Shown here: positions 54,600 to 62,553 of the stretch, in pieces
How the letters are laid out: each line of letters begins with the position of its first letter
Numbering within the stretch: the stretch's first letter is position 1
Assembly (NCBI RefSeq): GCF_000613125.1
Contig: NZ_HG964497.1
Location: 702,236-766,235, forward strand
Length of the DNA: 64,000 nt
Direction: 5' to 3'
Source: Bacillus sp. EB01
GTDB taxonomy: Bacteria; Bacillota; Bacilli; Bacillales; Cytobacillaceae
Notes under the pieces: model-generated
What the model was told of the DNA's origin: nothing
Databases searched by the model: none
Seen by the model: only the letters and a program-made list of their open reading frames with translations
Position numbers and translations under genes: made by a program

Positions 54600-54788
54600 C
54601 ATAAATTAAAAATTAATTAATTAATAATATATTTTCAAGATATATTTAAGCCGGCTGATTTTTAGATTTAAATCTTGGATTCAAAAAATAACAAGGGGGA
54701 GTTTTAAGAGAGATATAGATTGAACGGGATAGATTACAGAGAACTCAACAAAAAATATAAAATTATAAATTATGGAGAGTGAAATAAA

Positions 54789-55562
54789 ATGAAAAAAGGA
54801 ATATTCAAGAAAATCACTGCTTATGGACTTGCACTATCTATGGCTTTAGGACTTGTTGGGGCGGCATCATTTTCAAATGATGGGACTTCCAAGGTATCAG
54901 CAAATGAAAAAGCACCAGTAAAAGCAACAACAACTTCGGACATTTTGACTCCGGATAACCATTCATTGATGTTGATTGACCATCAACCGCAGATGGCATT
55001 TGCTACTAAGTCACATGATGTGACATTGGTTCGTAACAACGTTGAAGCGTTAGCGAAATCTGCGAAACTATTCAATGTACCAACTGTACTTTCAACAGTA
55101 GCTGCTGATACATTTAGCGGCCAGATCTTCCCGGAAATTAAAGCAGTTTTCCCTGACCAGGAAATTATTGACCGTACATCCATGAATGCCTGGGATGATC
55201 AAAAGGTTGTTGATGCCGTTAAAAAGGCTGGCAACAAAAAATTGGTAGTAGCTGGTCTTTGGACTGAGGTTTGTGTAGTAATGCCAGTATTGGATGCACT
55301 TGAAGATGGTTATGAAGTTTACGTAGTAACCGATGCTTCAGGCGGAGTTACCACAGAAGCACATGATATGGCTGTAGAACGTATGATTCAAGCCGGAGCA
55401 ACTCCAATCACTTGGATGCAGTATATGCTTGAATTGCAACGTGACTGGGCTAACCAAGAAACATATGATGGTGTAATGTCCATTGCTAAAGAACATGGCG
55501 GTGCATACGGTCTGGGTGCCCAATATGCTGAAGAAATGTTCGGTGCCAAAGAAGGTAAGTAA
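54789..55562 (+). CDS. Exported isochorismatase-family hydrolase (YcaC-like)
   Basis: The 257-residue protein has an N-terminal signal peptide (KKGIFKK, hydrophobic core, cleavage likely after VSA38). A cysteine-hydrolase domain follows, with Asp64 in LIDHQPQ and nucleophile Cys162 in WTEVCVV. The region from LTPDNHSLMLID onward is typical of YcaC/nicotinamidase-like hydrolases, whose substrates are mostly unknown. Export is unusual, since relatives are cytosolic. GGAGAG precedes the ATG. The operator at 54582 puts it in the quinone-stress set. Confidence 0.88.
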   Translation: MKKGIFKKITAYGLALSMALGLVGAASFSNDGTSKVSANEKAPVKATTTSDILTPDNHSLMLIDHQPQMAFATKSHDVTLVRNNVEALAKSAKLFNVPTVLSTVAADTFSGQIFPEIKAVFPDQEIIDRTSMNAWDDQKVVDAVKKAGNKKLVVAGLWTEVCVVMPVLDALEDGYEVYVVTDASGGVTTEAHDMAVERMIQAGATPITWMQYMLELQRDWANQETYDGVMSIAKEHGGAYGLGAQYAEEMFGAKEGK

Positions 55563-55577
55563 TTAAATCATTAGCAT

Positions 55578-55613
55578 AAAATGCCTTCCTATAAATGATA
55601 GGGAGGCATTTTT
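55578..55613 (+). terminator. Terminator of the YcaC-like gene
   Basis: AAAATGCCTTCCTAT / ATAGGGAGGCATTTT stem followed by T residues. From here to the spx promoter (55890) I see nothing. Confidence 0.85.
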
Positions 55614-55894
55614 AGCATTAACTATGTAAGGGGAAATCGGGTAGTTCTGCAGGAGCTTCAACTTCAATACGATTAATTGATGGGAAGGTAATACGATCTC
55701 ATAAGACGAAAATTTGATAGTTAAGAGATATTTGGCTTATTTATGATCTGAAAAAGTGACCCTAGCTTTAGTAATAGAAAAGTTGGTAAATAGAGAAAAA
55801 ATTTTTGTTATTATCCAGCCCTTTTATTTTTTCGTTGATAAAGAATGAGTGAAAAAATAACAAAGTATAACATTTTAAAAATTAACTTGGATGG

Positions 55895-55923
55895 TTGACT
55901 TTATTCCAAAAACGTTTTATAAT
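55895..55923 (+). promoter_or_regulatory. Promoter of the spx-like/marR operon
   Basis: TTGACT and a perfect TATAAT are spaced 17 bp. The spacer holds AAAAACGTTTT, a weak cre-like core. Confidence 0.88.
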
Positions 55924-55924
55924 T

Positions 55925-55942
55925 TATCTTTAATTAGAGATA
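55925..55942. promoter_or_regulatory. MhqR-type operator of the spx-like/marR operon
   Basis: TATCTTTAATTAGAGATA matches the recalled MhqR box at 15 of 18 positions and sits inside longer perfect arms AATTTATCT/AGATAAATT. It starts within the -10 box, an autoregulatory position. Confidence 0.75.
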
Positions 55943-55979
55943 AATTAAATTGAGATATATACATTAGGAGTGTGTACAG

Positions 55980-56411
55980 ATGGTGAATTTATATACATCC
56001 CCAAGCTGTACTTCTTGCCGTAAAGCTAAGGCATGGCTGGAGGAGAATCACGTCGATTATGTAGAGAGAAACATTATCAAAGAACCGCTGACGACTGAAG
56101 AAATAAAAGAAATCCTTCGCTTAACTGATCAAGGAACCGATGACATTATTTCAGTAAACTCTAAAACATTTATGATGCTTAACGTAGATTTGGAATCCCT
56201 CAAACTACATGAGTTATATAAAATTATAAAGGATAATCCATCCGTGTTAAGACGGCCAATTATTCAGGATGAAAAAAGATTGAATGTAGGATTTAACGAG
56301 GAAGAAATACGCAGATTCCTGCCTCGAAAGCTTAAGACCTTCATTTACGATGACCCTAAACCAACGGCAGAGTATGGACATGAAACTATTAATAGGATAG
56401 GTGGTGAGTAA
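55980..56411 (+). CDS. Spx/MgsR-family regulator
   Basis: The 143-residue ArsC-fold protein has the redox pair Cys10-x-x-Cys13 ([11 protein letters not shown]) and the VLRRPIIQD motif near residue 90. Spx binds the RNA polymerase alpha subunit and redirects transcription under thiol stress when the disulfide forms. It is longer than Spx (131 aa) and differs in sequence, so it is a paralogue rather than the core spx gene. AGGAGTG precedes the ATG. marR follows after one base. Confidence 0.92.
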   Translation: MVNLYTSPSCTSCRKAKAWLEENHVDYVERNIIKEPLTTEEIKEILRLTDQGTDDIISVNSKTFMMLNVDLESLKLHELYKIIKDNPSVLRRPIIQDEKRLNVGFNEEEIRRFLPRKLKTFIYDDPKPTAEYGHETINRIGGE

Positions 56412-56412
56412 A

Positions 56413-56838
56413 GTGGAAAGAAGATTTCCAAACCAGCCGTTTATTGTTTTAATGAAAACGGCAAAAGGGATTCATGAAAAAGTAAGAGAGCAAATGCTGA
56501 TGTACAAATTGAATGTAACAGAATTTTCAGTGCTGGAAGTGCTATACCAAAAAGGGACATTGACAATCCAGCAAATTTGCCAGAATGTCTTAATTTCAAG
56601 CGGTTCGATGACGTACGTAATAGACAAATTAGAAAAGCGTGGCCTGTTAAAAAGAAATGCTTGCCCTAATGACCGAAGGGCTATTCACATATCATTAACT
56701 CAAGATGGCCTTAACTTAATGGATACGATTATGCCAAAGTATCTGGACATGGTTGATGGACTGTTTGAAGCATTAGACCATGAAGAGGCAGAGACATTCT
56801 TAAAATTATTAAAGAAAGTTAATAATAGAATTGATTAA
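56413..56838 (+). CDS. mhqR: MarR-family repressor, MhqR-like
   Basis: The 141-residue winged-helix protein has GTLTIQQICQNVLISSGSMTYVIDKLEKRGLLKR as recognition region and the wing CPNDRRAIHISLT. Length and neighbours (MhqO- and MhqD-like enzymes, azoreductase) match MhqR of B. subtilis, which represses quinone-detoxification operons and is inactivated by quinones. GTG 56413 is 5-6 nt after GGTGGTGA and one base past the upstream stop. Operators of its type occur at five places in this region. Confidence 0.88.
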   Translation: MERRFPNQPFIVLMKTAKGIHEKVREQMLMYKLNVTEFSVLEVLYQKGTLTIQQICQNVLISSGSMTYVIDKLEKRGLLKRNACPNDRRAIHISLTQDGLNLMDTIMPKYLDMVDGLFEALDHEEAETFLKLLKKVNNRID

Positions 56839-56855
56839 TGCAACATTTGGCCTAA

Positions 56856-56873
56856 TATCTCGAATTAAAAATT
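56856..56873. promoter_or_regulatory. MhqR-type half-operator before the dioxygenase operon
   Basis: TATCTCGAATTAAAAATT has a perfect left half (TATCTCGAATT) and a decayed right half. TTGATT at 56831 with TAATAT at 56853 would place it on the -10 box. Confidence 0.6.
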
Positions 56874-56902
56874 CTTAATACTAGTAAAAGGGAGCGATAT
56901 AA

Positions 56903-57841
56903 ATGAACAAGAAAACAATGGGAATACACCACATAACAGCGATTGTGGGCCACCCACAAGAAAACGCAGATTTTTATGCAGGAGTTTTAGGATTGCGGTT
57001 AGTTAAAAAGACTGTGAATTTTGATGATCCAGGTACGTATCATCTCTATTTTGGCAATGAGGGCGGAAAACCGGGAACAATCATTACCTTTTTCCCATGG
57101 ACCGGTGCATATCAAGGAAGAATAGGAGATGGACAGGTAGGAATCACTTCCTATGCCGTTCCTAAAGGGGCTATCCGATTTTGGGAAGAAAGGCTGGAGA
57201 GGTTCAATATATCATTTATAAAAATGTTCCGCTTTGGGGAGCAATATTTGGAATTTGATGACCCGCATGGCTTACGTCTTGCACTAGTTGAAAGAGAAGA
57301 AGGGGAGGTTAACACCTGGTCGATTGGAAATATCACTCCCGAAGTTGCCATTAAAGGTTTTGGAGGGGCAACCTTACTTTCGGCTCAGCCAAGAAAGACA
57401 TCTGAGCTGTTGGAATCGGTAATGGGACTGGAACGAATTGCGGAGGAAGGCGATATGATCCGTTACCGCTCTACTGCTGATATTGGCAATATTATTGATT
57501 TGAAATTAACCTCTGTTGGCCGCGGGCAAATGGGTGTGGGAACCGTCCACCATATTGCATGGCGCGCGTCAGATGACCAAGACCAGCTTGAATGGAAGGA
57601 ATATGTAGAAGGCTTCGGTTATGGGGTCACTCCTGTCCAGGATCGAAATTACTTTAATGCTATTTATTTTAGGGAGCATGGTGAAATATTATTTGAAATT
57701 GCAACAGATCCTCCGGGATTTGCCCATGACGAATCCTATGAAACGATGGGACAGCAATTGATGCTGCCGGAACAATATGAACCATTCCGGGATAGGATAG
57801 AAAGATCTGTCCTACCTTTTGAAATCAGGAATTTAGACTAA
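56903..57841 (+). CDS. mhqO: Ring-cleaving dioxygenase, VOC family (MhqO/MhqA-like), copy 1
   Basis: The 312-residue protein consists of two vicinal-oxygen-chelate modules. Fe ligands are visible as IHHITAI (His, N terminus), TVHHIAWRA (His, residue ~215) and ILFEIATDPPGF (Glu, ~268). Relatives in B. subtilis open hydroquinone or catechol rings under MhqR control. AAAGGGAG precedes the ATG. A close paralogue follows at 57901. Confidence 0.92.
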   Translation: MNKKTMGIHHITAIVGHPQENADFYAGVLGLRLVKKTVNFDDPGTYHLYFGNEGGKPGTIITFFPWTGAYQGRIGDGQVGITSYAVPKGAIRFWEERLERFNISFIKMFRFGEQYLEFDDPHGLRLALVEREEGEVNTWSIGNITPEVAIKGFGGATLLSAQPRKTSELLESVMGLERIAEEGDMIRYRSTADIGNIIDLKLTSVGRGQMGVGTVHHIAWRASDDQDQLEWKEYVEGFGYGVTPVQDRNYFNAIYFREHGEILFEIATDPPGFAHDESYETMGQQLMLPEQYEPFRDRIERSVLPFEIRNLD

Positions 57842-57900
57842 AACTTTTAGTTTACTCACCAATGCAAAGTACTGAATTCAACCTGTAGGAGGGTGCAGTT

Positions 57901-58848
57901 ATGCAAAAAACAGCTGGTATTCATCATATTACCGCGATGGTGAATGATGCACTTAGAACGATTGATTTCTACTCTGGCGTACTTGGACTAAGGCTTATAA
58001 AGAAGACAATCAATTTCGATCGTCCGGAAGTGTACCATCTCTACTTTGGAAATGAATCGGGTGCACCCGGAACTGTTATTACATTCTTTCCGTGGGAAAA
58101 ACAGTTAAAGGGCCGCATTGGCACTGGCCAGGTAGGCTCAACAAGTTATGTCATCCCTAAAGATTCACTATCCTTTTGGGAAGCTCGCCTCAAGAAATTT
58201 AGGATAAAAACATATTCGTCTATTCGATTCGGTGAAGGATATTTAAGCTTCCAGGATCCTGATGGCCTTGAAATTGAACTAGTAGAAAGAACTGAAGGAC
58301 CAGTCAATAATTGGAGCTTTGGCGGAGTTCACTCTGACGTTGCCATTAAAGGAATTGGTGGAGCTACATTGATTTCGGCACAGCCCAATAAAACTGCTGG
58401 TGTTCTTGAGAATATCCTTGGGCTCCAACTGATTGGGCAGGAAGAGAGTTTCCTTAGATATAAAGCGGATTCTGGCCTTGGAAACACAATTGATATCAAG
58501 CTTACTCCATCCGTTCGCGGGCTTATGGGGGCTGGAACAGTTCACCATATTGCCTGGAGAGCAAGTGATGAAGAAGATCATAATCGGTGGAGGTCACTTC
58601 TTGAGGAAAAAGGATATAATCCAACAGAAATCAGGGACCGTAATTATTTTAAAGCTATCTATTTCCATGAAGAAGGTGGAATCCTTTTTGAAATAGCTAC
58701 TGACCAGCCCGGCTTTACGGTCGACGAACCATTTGAAGAACTTGGAGAAAAATTGATGCTGCCACCTTGGTTTGAATCAAAACGGGAAGAGTTGAAGGAA
58801 ACCCTGCCCCCTGTGGCGGTCCGCGTATTGGAGGAAGATAAAAAATGA
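57901..58848 (+). CDS. Ring-cleaving dioxygenase, VOC family (MhqO/MhqA-like), copy 2
   Basis: The 315-residue paralogue of the preceding gene keeps the same metal ligands (IHHITAM, TVHHIAWRA, ILFEIATDQPGF) and VNFD/INFD strand patterns. The tandem arrangement suggests duplication with divergence toward different aromatic substrates. AGGAGGG precedes the ATG. Its stop overlaps the next start (ATGA). Confidence 0.92.
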   Translation: MQKTAGIHHITAMVNDALRTIDFYSGVLGLRLIKKTINFDRPEVYHLYFGNESGAPGTVITFFPWEKQLKGRIGTGQVGSTSYVIPKDSLSFWEARLKKFRIKTYSSIRFGEGYLSFQDPDGLEIELVERTEGPVNNWSFGGVHSDVAIKGIGGATLISAQPNKTAGVLENILGLQLIGQEESFLRYKADSGLGNTIDIKLTPSVRGLMGAGTVHHIAWRASDEEDHNRWRSLLEEKGYNPTEIRDRNYFKAIYFHEEGGILFEIATDQPGFTVDEPFEELGEKLMLPPWFESKREELKETLPPVAVRVLEEDKK

Positions 58849-59456
58849 AGCACATTTATCAAAAAGGTAAAAACTCAACTAAACCAACGCTTTTATTGCT
58901 TCATGGCACAGGTGGGAATGAGTTGGACTTATTGCCACTTGCGGGAATGATTGATGACGAAGCTTCTATATTAAGTATCCGGGGGAATGTACTGGAAAAT
59001 GGAATGCCCCGATTTTTCCGAAGATTAGCTGAAGGAGTCTTTGATGAAGAAGATCTTATTTTCCGAACAAAAGAATTAAATCAATTTTTAGATGAAGCAG
59101 CAGAAAAGTATGGTTTTGACAGGAAAAATATCGTGGCAATTGGCTATTCAAATGGTGCAAATATCGCAGCGAGTCTTTTATTCCATTATCAAAACGCATT
59201 AAAAGGAGCGATTCTACACCATCCTATGGTGCCAAGAAGAGGAATTGAGCTTCCTGATTTGTCAGGGACGCTGGTGTTTATTGCAGCAGGGACAAATGAT
59301 CCTATCTGCTCCCCAATAGAATCGGCTGAGCTTCAAACTTTATTGGAAACAGCCAAAGCGGAAGTAGAACTTCATTGGGAAAATAGAGGCCATCAATTAA
59401 CTCCATCGGAAGTGAAAGCAGCTGCACAGTGGTATCGGAAATATTTTAATAATTAA
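58845..59456 (+). CDS. mhqD: Alpha/beta hydrolase, MhqD-like
   Basis: The 203-residue hydrolase of the phospholipase/carboxylesterase type has LLLHGTGGNELDLLPL (oxyanion), nucleophile Ser in IGYSNGANIA, Asp in GTNDPICSP and His in NRGHQLT. MhqD in B. subtilis lies in an MhqR-controlled operon with dioxygenase MhqE and probably hydrolyses ring-cleavage products. It is translationally coupled to the dioxygenase upstream. Confidence 0.93.
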   Translation: MKHIYQKGKNSTKPTLLLLHGTGGNELDLLPLAGMIDDEASILSIRGNVLENGMPRFFRRLAEGVFDEEDLIFRTKELNQFLDEAAEKYGFDRKNIVAIGYSNGANIAASLLFHYQNALKGAILHHPMVPRRGIELPDLSGTLVFIAAGTNDPICSPIESAELQTLLETAKAEVELHWENRGHQLTPSEVKAAAQWYRKYFNN

Positions 59457-59529
59457 TATAGATGGGGTGTCTTACGTGGGAATATTATCGAAGATTTTCG
59501 GAAAATCATCAAAAGAGGAGAATGAAAAT

Positions 59530-60141
59530 ATGGAGAATGTTAAATTGGCTGTGATTTATTACAGTATGGGCGGAACAAACTATCAGCTTTCAAAATGGGC
59601 TGAAGAAGGAGCGAAAGAAGTTGGTGCGGAAGTAAGAGTCTTAAAGGTACCTGAACTTGCTCCAGAAGAAGCAATAGAAGGGAGCCCGAGCTGGAAGGCA
59701 CATGTTGAAGCAACAAACCATGTTCCCGAGGTAACCCTGGAGGACCTTGAATGGGCGGATGCCATTATTTTCAGTGTTCCGACTCGCTTTGGCAATATGC
59801 CATCCCAAATGAAACAATTCCTTGATACAACGGGCGGCCTTTGGTTTAATGGGAAACTTGCAAACAAAGTCGTCAGTGCAATGACTTCAGCACAAAACCC
59901 TCACGGTGGCCAGGAGGCAACAATTTTATCACTTTATACAACCATGTATCATTGGGGAGCCATTGTAGCGACTCCAGGCTTTACCGATCAATCATTGTTT
60001 GCTGCTGGAGGCAACCCTTATGGAACAAGTGTTACTGTTGGACAAGACGGAAAGATGATTGAAGATGTAGAAGCCGCTGTAAAATATCAAGCAAAGCGCA
60101 CTGTTACTGTGGCGGAATGGGTAAAGAAAGGAAGTAAATAG
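59530..60141 (+). CDS. NAD(P)H:quinone oxidoreductase, WrbA family
   Basis: The 203-residue flavodoxin-like enzyme has the FMN phosphate loop YYSMGGTNYQLSKWA and PTRFGNMPSQMKQFLD. It reduces quinones by two electrons, avoiding semiquinone radicals. ATG 59530 is 9 nt after AGAGGAG. An in-frame GTG at 59467 would add a basic 21-residue extension and has a poorer site. It is the last gene of the dioxygenase operon. Confidence 0.9.
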   Translation: MENVKLAVIYYSMGGTNYQLSKWAEEGAKEVGAEVRVLKVPELAPEEAIEGSPSWKAHVEATNHVPEVTLEDLEWADAIIFSVPTRFGNMPSQMKQFLDTTGGLWFNGKLANKVVSAMTSAQNPHGGQEATILSLYTTMYHWGAIVATPGFTDQSLFAAGGNPYGTSVTVGQDGKMIEDVEAAVKYQAKRTVTVAEWVKKGSK

Positions 60142-60154
60142 AATTAAAGCTTTA

Positions 60155-60190
60155 AAAGGGCTAATCGTGATTTGGGATTGGCTCTTTTTT
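60155..60190 (+). terminator. Terminator of the dioxygenase operon
   Basis: AGGGCTAATC / GATTGGCTCT stem followed by TTTTTT. Confidence 0.8.
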
Positions 60191-60235
60191 AATAGAATCG
60201 CCATGACGGACAAATAGGTTAAAAAAGGATTGGTT

Positions 60236-60316
60236 TTGCATTTTTTAGTTGTTGGCTTGAACTATAAAACAGCACATGCTGAGGTTAGGGAAAAGCAGAA
60301 CACAGGAATTAGATAG
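60236..60316 (+). pseudogene. 5' fragment of a glutamyl-tRNA reductase (hemA) gene
   Basis: A 26-codon frame starting TTG, 6 nt after AAAAAAGGA, encodes HFLVVGLNYKTAHAEVREK. This is the conserved N terminus of HemA (VVGLNYKTAPVEIREK type), and it ends at TAG after QNTGIR. Nothing of the remaining HemA is present before the GGDEF gene at 60356. It is a rearrangement scar or a reused leader. Confidence 0.65.
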
Positions 60317-60355
60317 GGAATTAGACTTCTGATTCACAGCAAAGGGGGCAGCCGG

Positions 60356-61651
60356 ATGGATATTAATGTGGATGATTTATCAAAAATCGGACGTAAAGCG
60401 TTTGAATTAATATGGAAAAATACAAATGATGCAATTTTTTTAATTGGGGATGATGGGGCAATCCTTCAAGCAAATCCAATGTTTACAGAAATATTGGGCT
60501 GGACGATTGAAGATATTAGAGGAGTAACTCCTCCTCCTTCCTTGCATGGTATGAGTAATAAAGAACATGAGGAATTTTTGGATAGGTTAAGAAGGGGAGA
60601 AAATATACAAAATTATTTTACAAAGAGAAAGACTAAAGATGGAGAAATTTTAGATATATTATCAACCTATAGAGCCATTAACAAGGATGGAATCCTGGCA
60701 TTGGGGATGTATAAGGATTTTACTGAGCAAATGGAAATCCAAAGGAAATTGGAGGAGAATGAGGACCGGTACCGAAAACTGGTTGAATTTTCACCTGATG
60801 CAATTGTAGTCCGAAATAAGCATCATATCTTGTTTGTTAATCCTGCAGGTGCAAGGTTATTAGGCCAAGACACCCCAAATAACATGGTCGGCAGATCAAT
60901 TTGGAGGTTCATTTATTCGGAAAGCAAAAAAGATATAGAACAAAAGCTCTTTAATATGATGGAAGATTTTCACACTCATAAGCCTGTTACTTTTGTTGAA
61001 CGGTTTATCCGTTATGACTATAAACAGTTTTATGCAGAGGTTACCGCCCTGCCGATTATATACAACGGGGAAGCCGTAATGCAAATTCTATTGAGGGATG
61101 TAACGGTCAGAAAAAAATATGAGAAAGAACTTGAACATCTGGCTTATTTTGATTCGTTGACTGGTCTAAGAAATCGGCGCAGTTTCATGGAAATTCTCGA
61201 ACATGGTATTGAGTCTGCAAGCAGAATAAAGGAACAGCTTGGATTATTTTATTTAGATATTGATAAATTTAAGGAAATTAACGATTCATTAGGCCACGAT
61301 GCAGGGGATGAATTGCTCAAGCAGTTTTCACAGCGGATGGTAACTAATTTAAGGGAAGACAGTATCATTGGCCGGTTAGGTGGAGATGAATTCGTAGTTT
61401 TAATTAGGGGAGTTAAAAATAGTAAGAGCGTTTATAAAATCGTTGAGAGGCTATATAAAGCACTCCAACAAGAATATACCATTAAAGGGAACAAAATTGA
61501 GGCAACAGCAAGTATCGGTGTTTCCCTGTACCCCAAAGATGGAACTAACAGTGAAATGTTAATTAAACATGCTGATGAAGCATTATATTTAGCGAAAGAA
61601 ACAAGAAACAGGTACCATTTTCATAGTTTATCACGAATTAACGAGCAGTAA
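60356..61651 (+). CDS. PAS-PAS-GGDEF diguanylate cyclase
   Basis: 431 residues: two PAS domains (~10-130 and ~135-260, no transmembrane segment) and a C-terminal GGDEF domain with intact RLGGDEFVVL near residue 342. The product should make c-di-GMP. The inhibitory-site motif RxxD is not intact: the sequence upstream reads REDS. The soluble PAS pair could sense redox or aromatic ligands, but no cofactor residue is diagnostic. AAAGGGGG is 7 nt before the ATG. Confidence 0.9.
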   Translation: MDINVDDLSKIGRKAFELIWKNTNDAIFLIGDDGAILQANPMFTEILGWTIEDIRGVTPPPSLHGMSNKEHEEFLDRLRRGENIQNYFTKRKTKDGEILDILSTYRAINKDGILALGMYKDFTEQMEIQRKLEENEDRYRKLVEFSPDAIVVRNKHHILFVNPAGARLLGQDTPNNMVGRSIWRFIYSESKKDIEQKLFNMMEDFHTHKPVTFVERFIRYDYKQFYAEVTALPIIYNGEAVMQILLRDVTVRKKYEKELEHLAYFDSLTGLRNRRSFMEILEHGIESASRIKEQLGLFYLDIDKFKEINDSLGHDAGDELLKQFSQRMVTNLREDSIIGRLGGDEFVVLIRGVKNSKSVYKIVERLYKALQQEYTIKGNKIEATASIGVSLYPKDGTNSEMLIKHADEALYLAKETRNRYHFHSLSRINEQ

Positions 61652-61695
61652 AAATCTCACTGATGGGTGTATTATGATGAGGAAAGTTTATTAAG

Positions 61696-61724
61696 TTGAC
61701 TATCATTTTATTTTAGTATATCTT
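61696..61724 (+). promoter_or_regulatory. Putative azoreductase promoter
   Basis: TTGACT and TATCTT are spaced 17 bp. The -10 box is part of the operator below. Confidence 0.55.
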
Positions 61725-61736
61725 TAATTTGAGATA
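61719..61736. promoter_or_regulatory. MhqR-type operator of the azoreductase gene
   Basis: TATCTTTAATTTGAGATA matches the recalled MhqR box at 15 of 18 positions and is nearly identical to the site before the spx-like gene. A second AGATATCT lies 20 bp downstream. Confidence 0.75.
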
Positions 61737-61786
61737 TATAAAACAGAGATATCTTAAATGATTATAAAATGGGAGATAAAATATAA

Positions 61787-62419
61787 ATGAACGTACTAGT
61801 AGTAAAAGCAAACAACAGACCAGCTTCCGAAGCTGTATCAAGCAAGATGTACGAAACTTTCATGGAAAACCTCGAAGGAGACAACGTAACAACTTTTGAT
61901 GTTTTCGCTGAGGATATGCCGTACTTTGGCCAGGATCTTTTCAATGCATTTGGCAAGCTTCAATCTGGTGAACAACTTACAGATCTTGAAGAACGTATTT
62001 TGGCAGCAAAACAAAAAGCAAAGGATGCTTTAACTGCAGCTGACGTTGTTGTTTTTGCTTTCCCATTATGGAACATGACAATTCCAGCCAAGCTACAAAC
62101 ATTTATCGATTATGTATATGAGGCAGATTATTCCTTCAAATATGACGAAAACGGTAATGCAGTCCAGCTTATGACTGATAAAAAGGCAATCATTCTTAAC
62201 GCACGTGGCGGCATCTACTCAGAAGGCCCTGCGGCAGCAATGGAAATGGCAGCTAACTACATTAAGAATGTCGCTGGCGGCGTGTTCGGAATGAAAATCA
62301 TTGATGAAGTTGTCATCGAAGGACATGCAGCTGCACCTGACCAAGCTGAGAACATCATTGCTGAAGGATTGGAAAAAGTGAAAGAAGCTGCAAAGAAAAT
62401 TTCAGCTGTAGCTGTTTAA
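61787..62419 (+). CDS. azoR: FMN-dependent NADH-azoreductase
   Basis: The 210-residue flavodoxin-fold enzyme starts MNVLVVKANNRPASEAVSSK and has FPLWNMTIPAKLQTFIDYV and NARGGIYSEGPA, the FMN and dimer motifs of AzoR. It reduces quinones and azo compounds with NADH. AzoR2 of B. subtilis is an MhqR target, which fits the operator at 61719. A GGGAG site is 11-12 nt upstream, slightly far. It has its own terminator. Confidence 0.95.
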   Translation: MNVLVVKANNRPASEAVSSKMYETFMENLEGDNVTTFDVFAEDMPYFGQDLFNAFGKLQSGEQLTDLEERILAAKQKAKDALTAADVVVFAFPLWNMTIPAKLQTFIDYVYEADYSFKYDENGNAVQLMTDKKAIILNARGGIYSEGPAAAMEMAANYIKNVAGGVFGMKIIDEVVIEGHAAAPDQAENIIAEGLEKVKEAAKKISAVAV

Positions 62420-62446
62420 TTGTAAAGGAAACTAAAGTTAACCAAA

Positions 62447-62487
62447 CAAAAGCTAACCGGAACTTGTTTCCGGTTAGCTTTTGTATC
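62447..62487 (+). terminator. azoR terminator
   Basis: A perfect 16-bp stem CAAAAGCTAACCGGAA / TTCCGGTTAGCTTTTG ending in a T-rich tail. Confidence 0.9.
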
Positions 62488-62553
62488 TTAAGGACGAGCA
62501 GAACAATGATTAAAGAAAGGATAGTAAATGAAATGATTTCTGGGGGAGGCATT

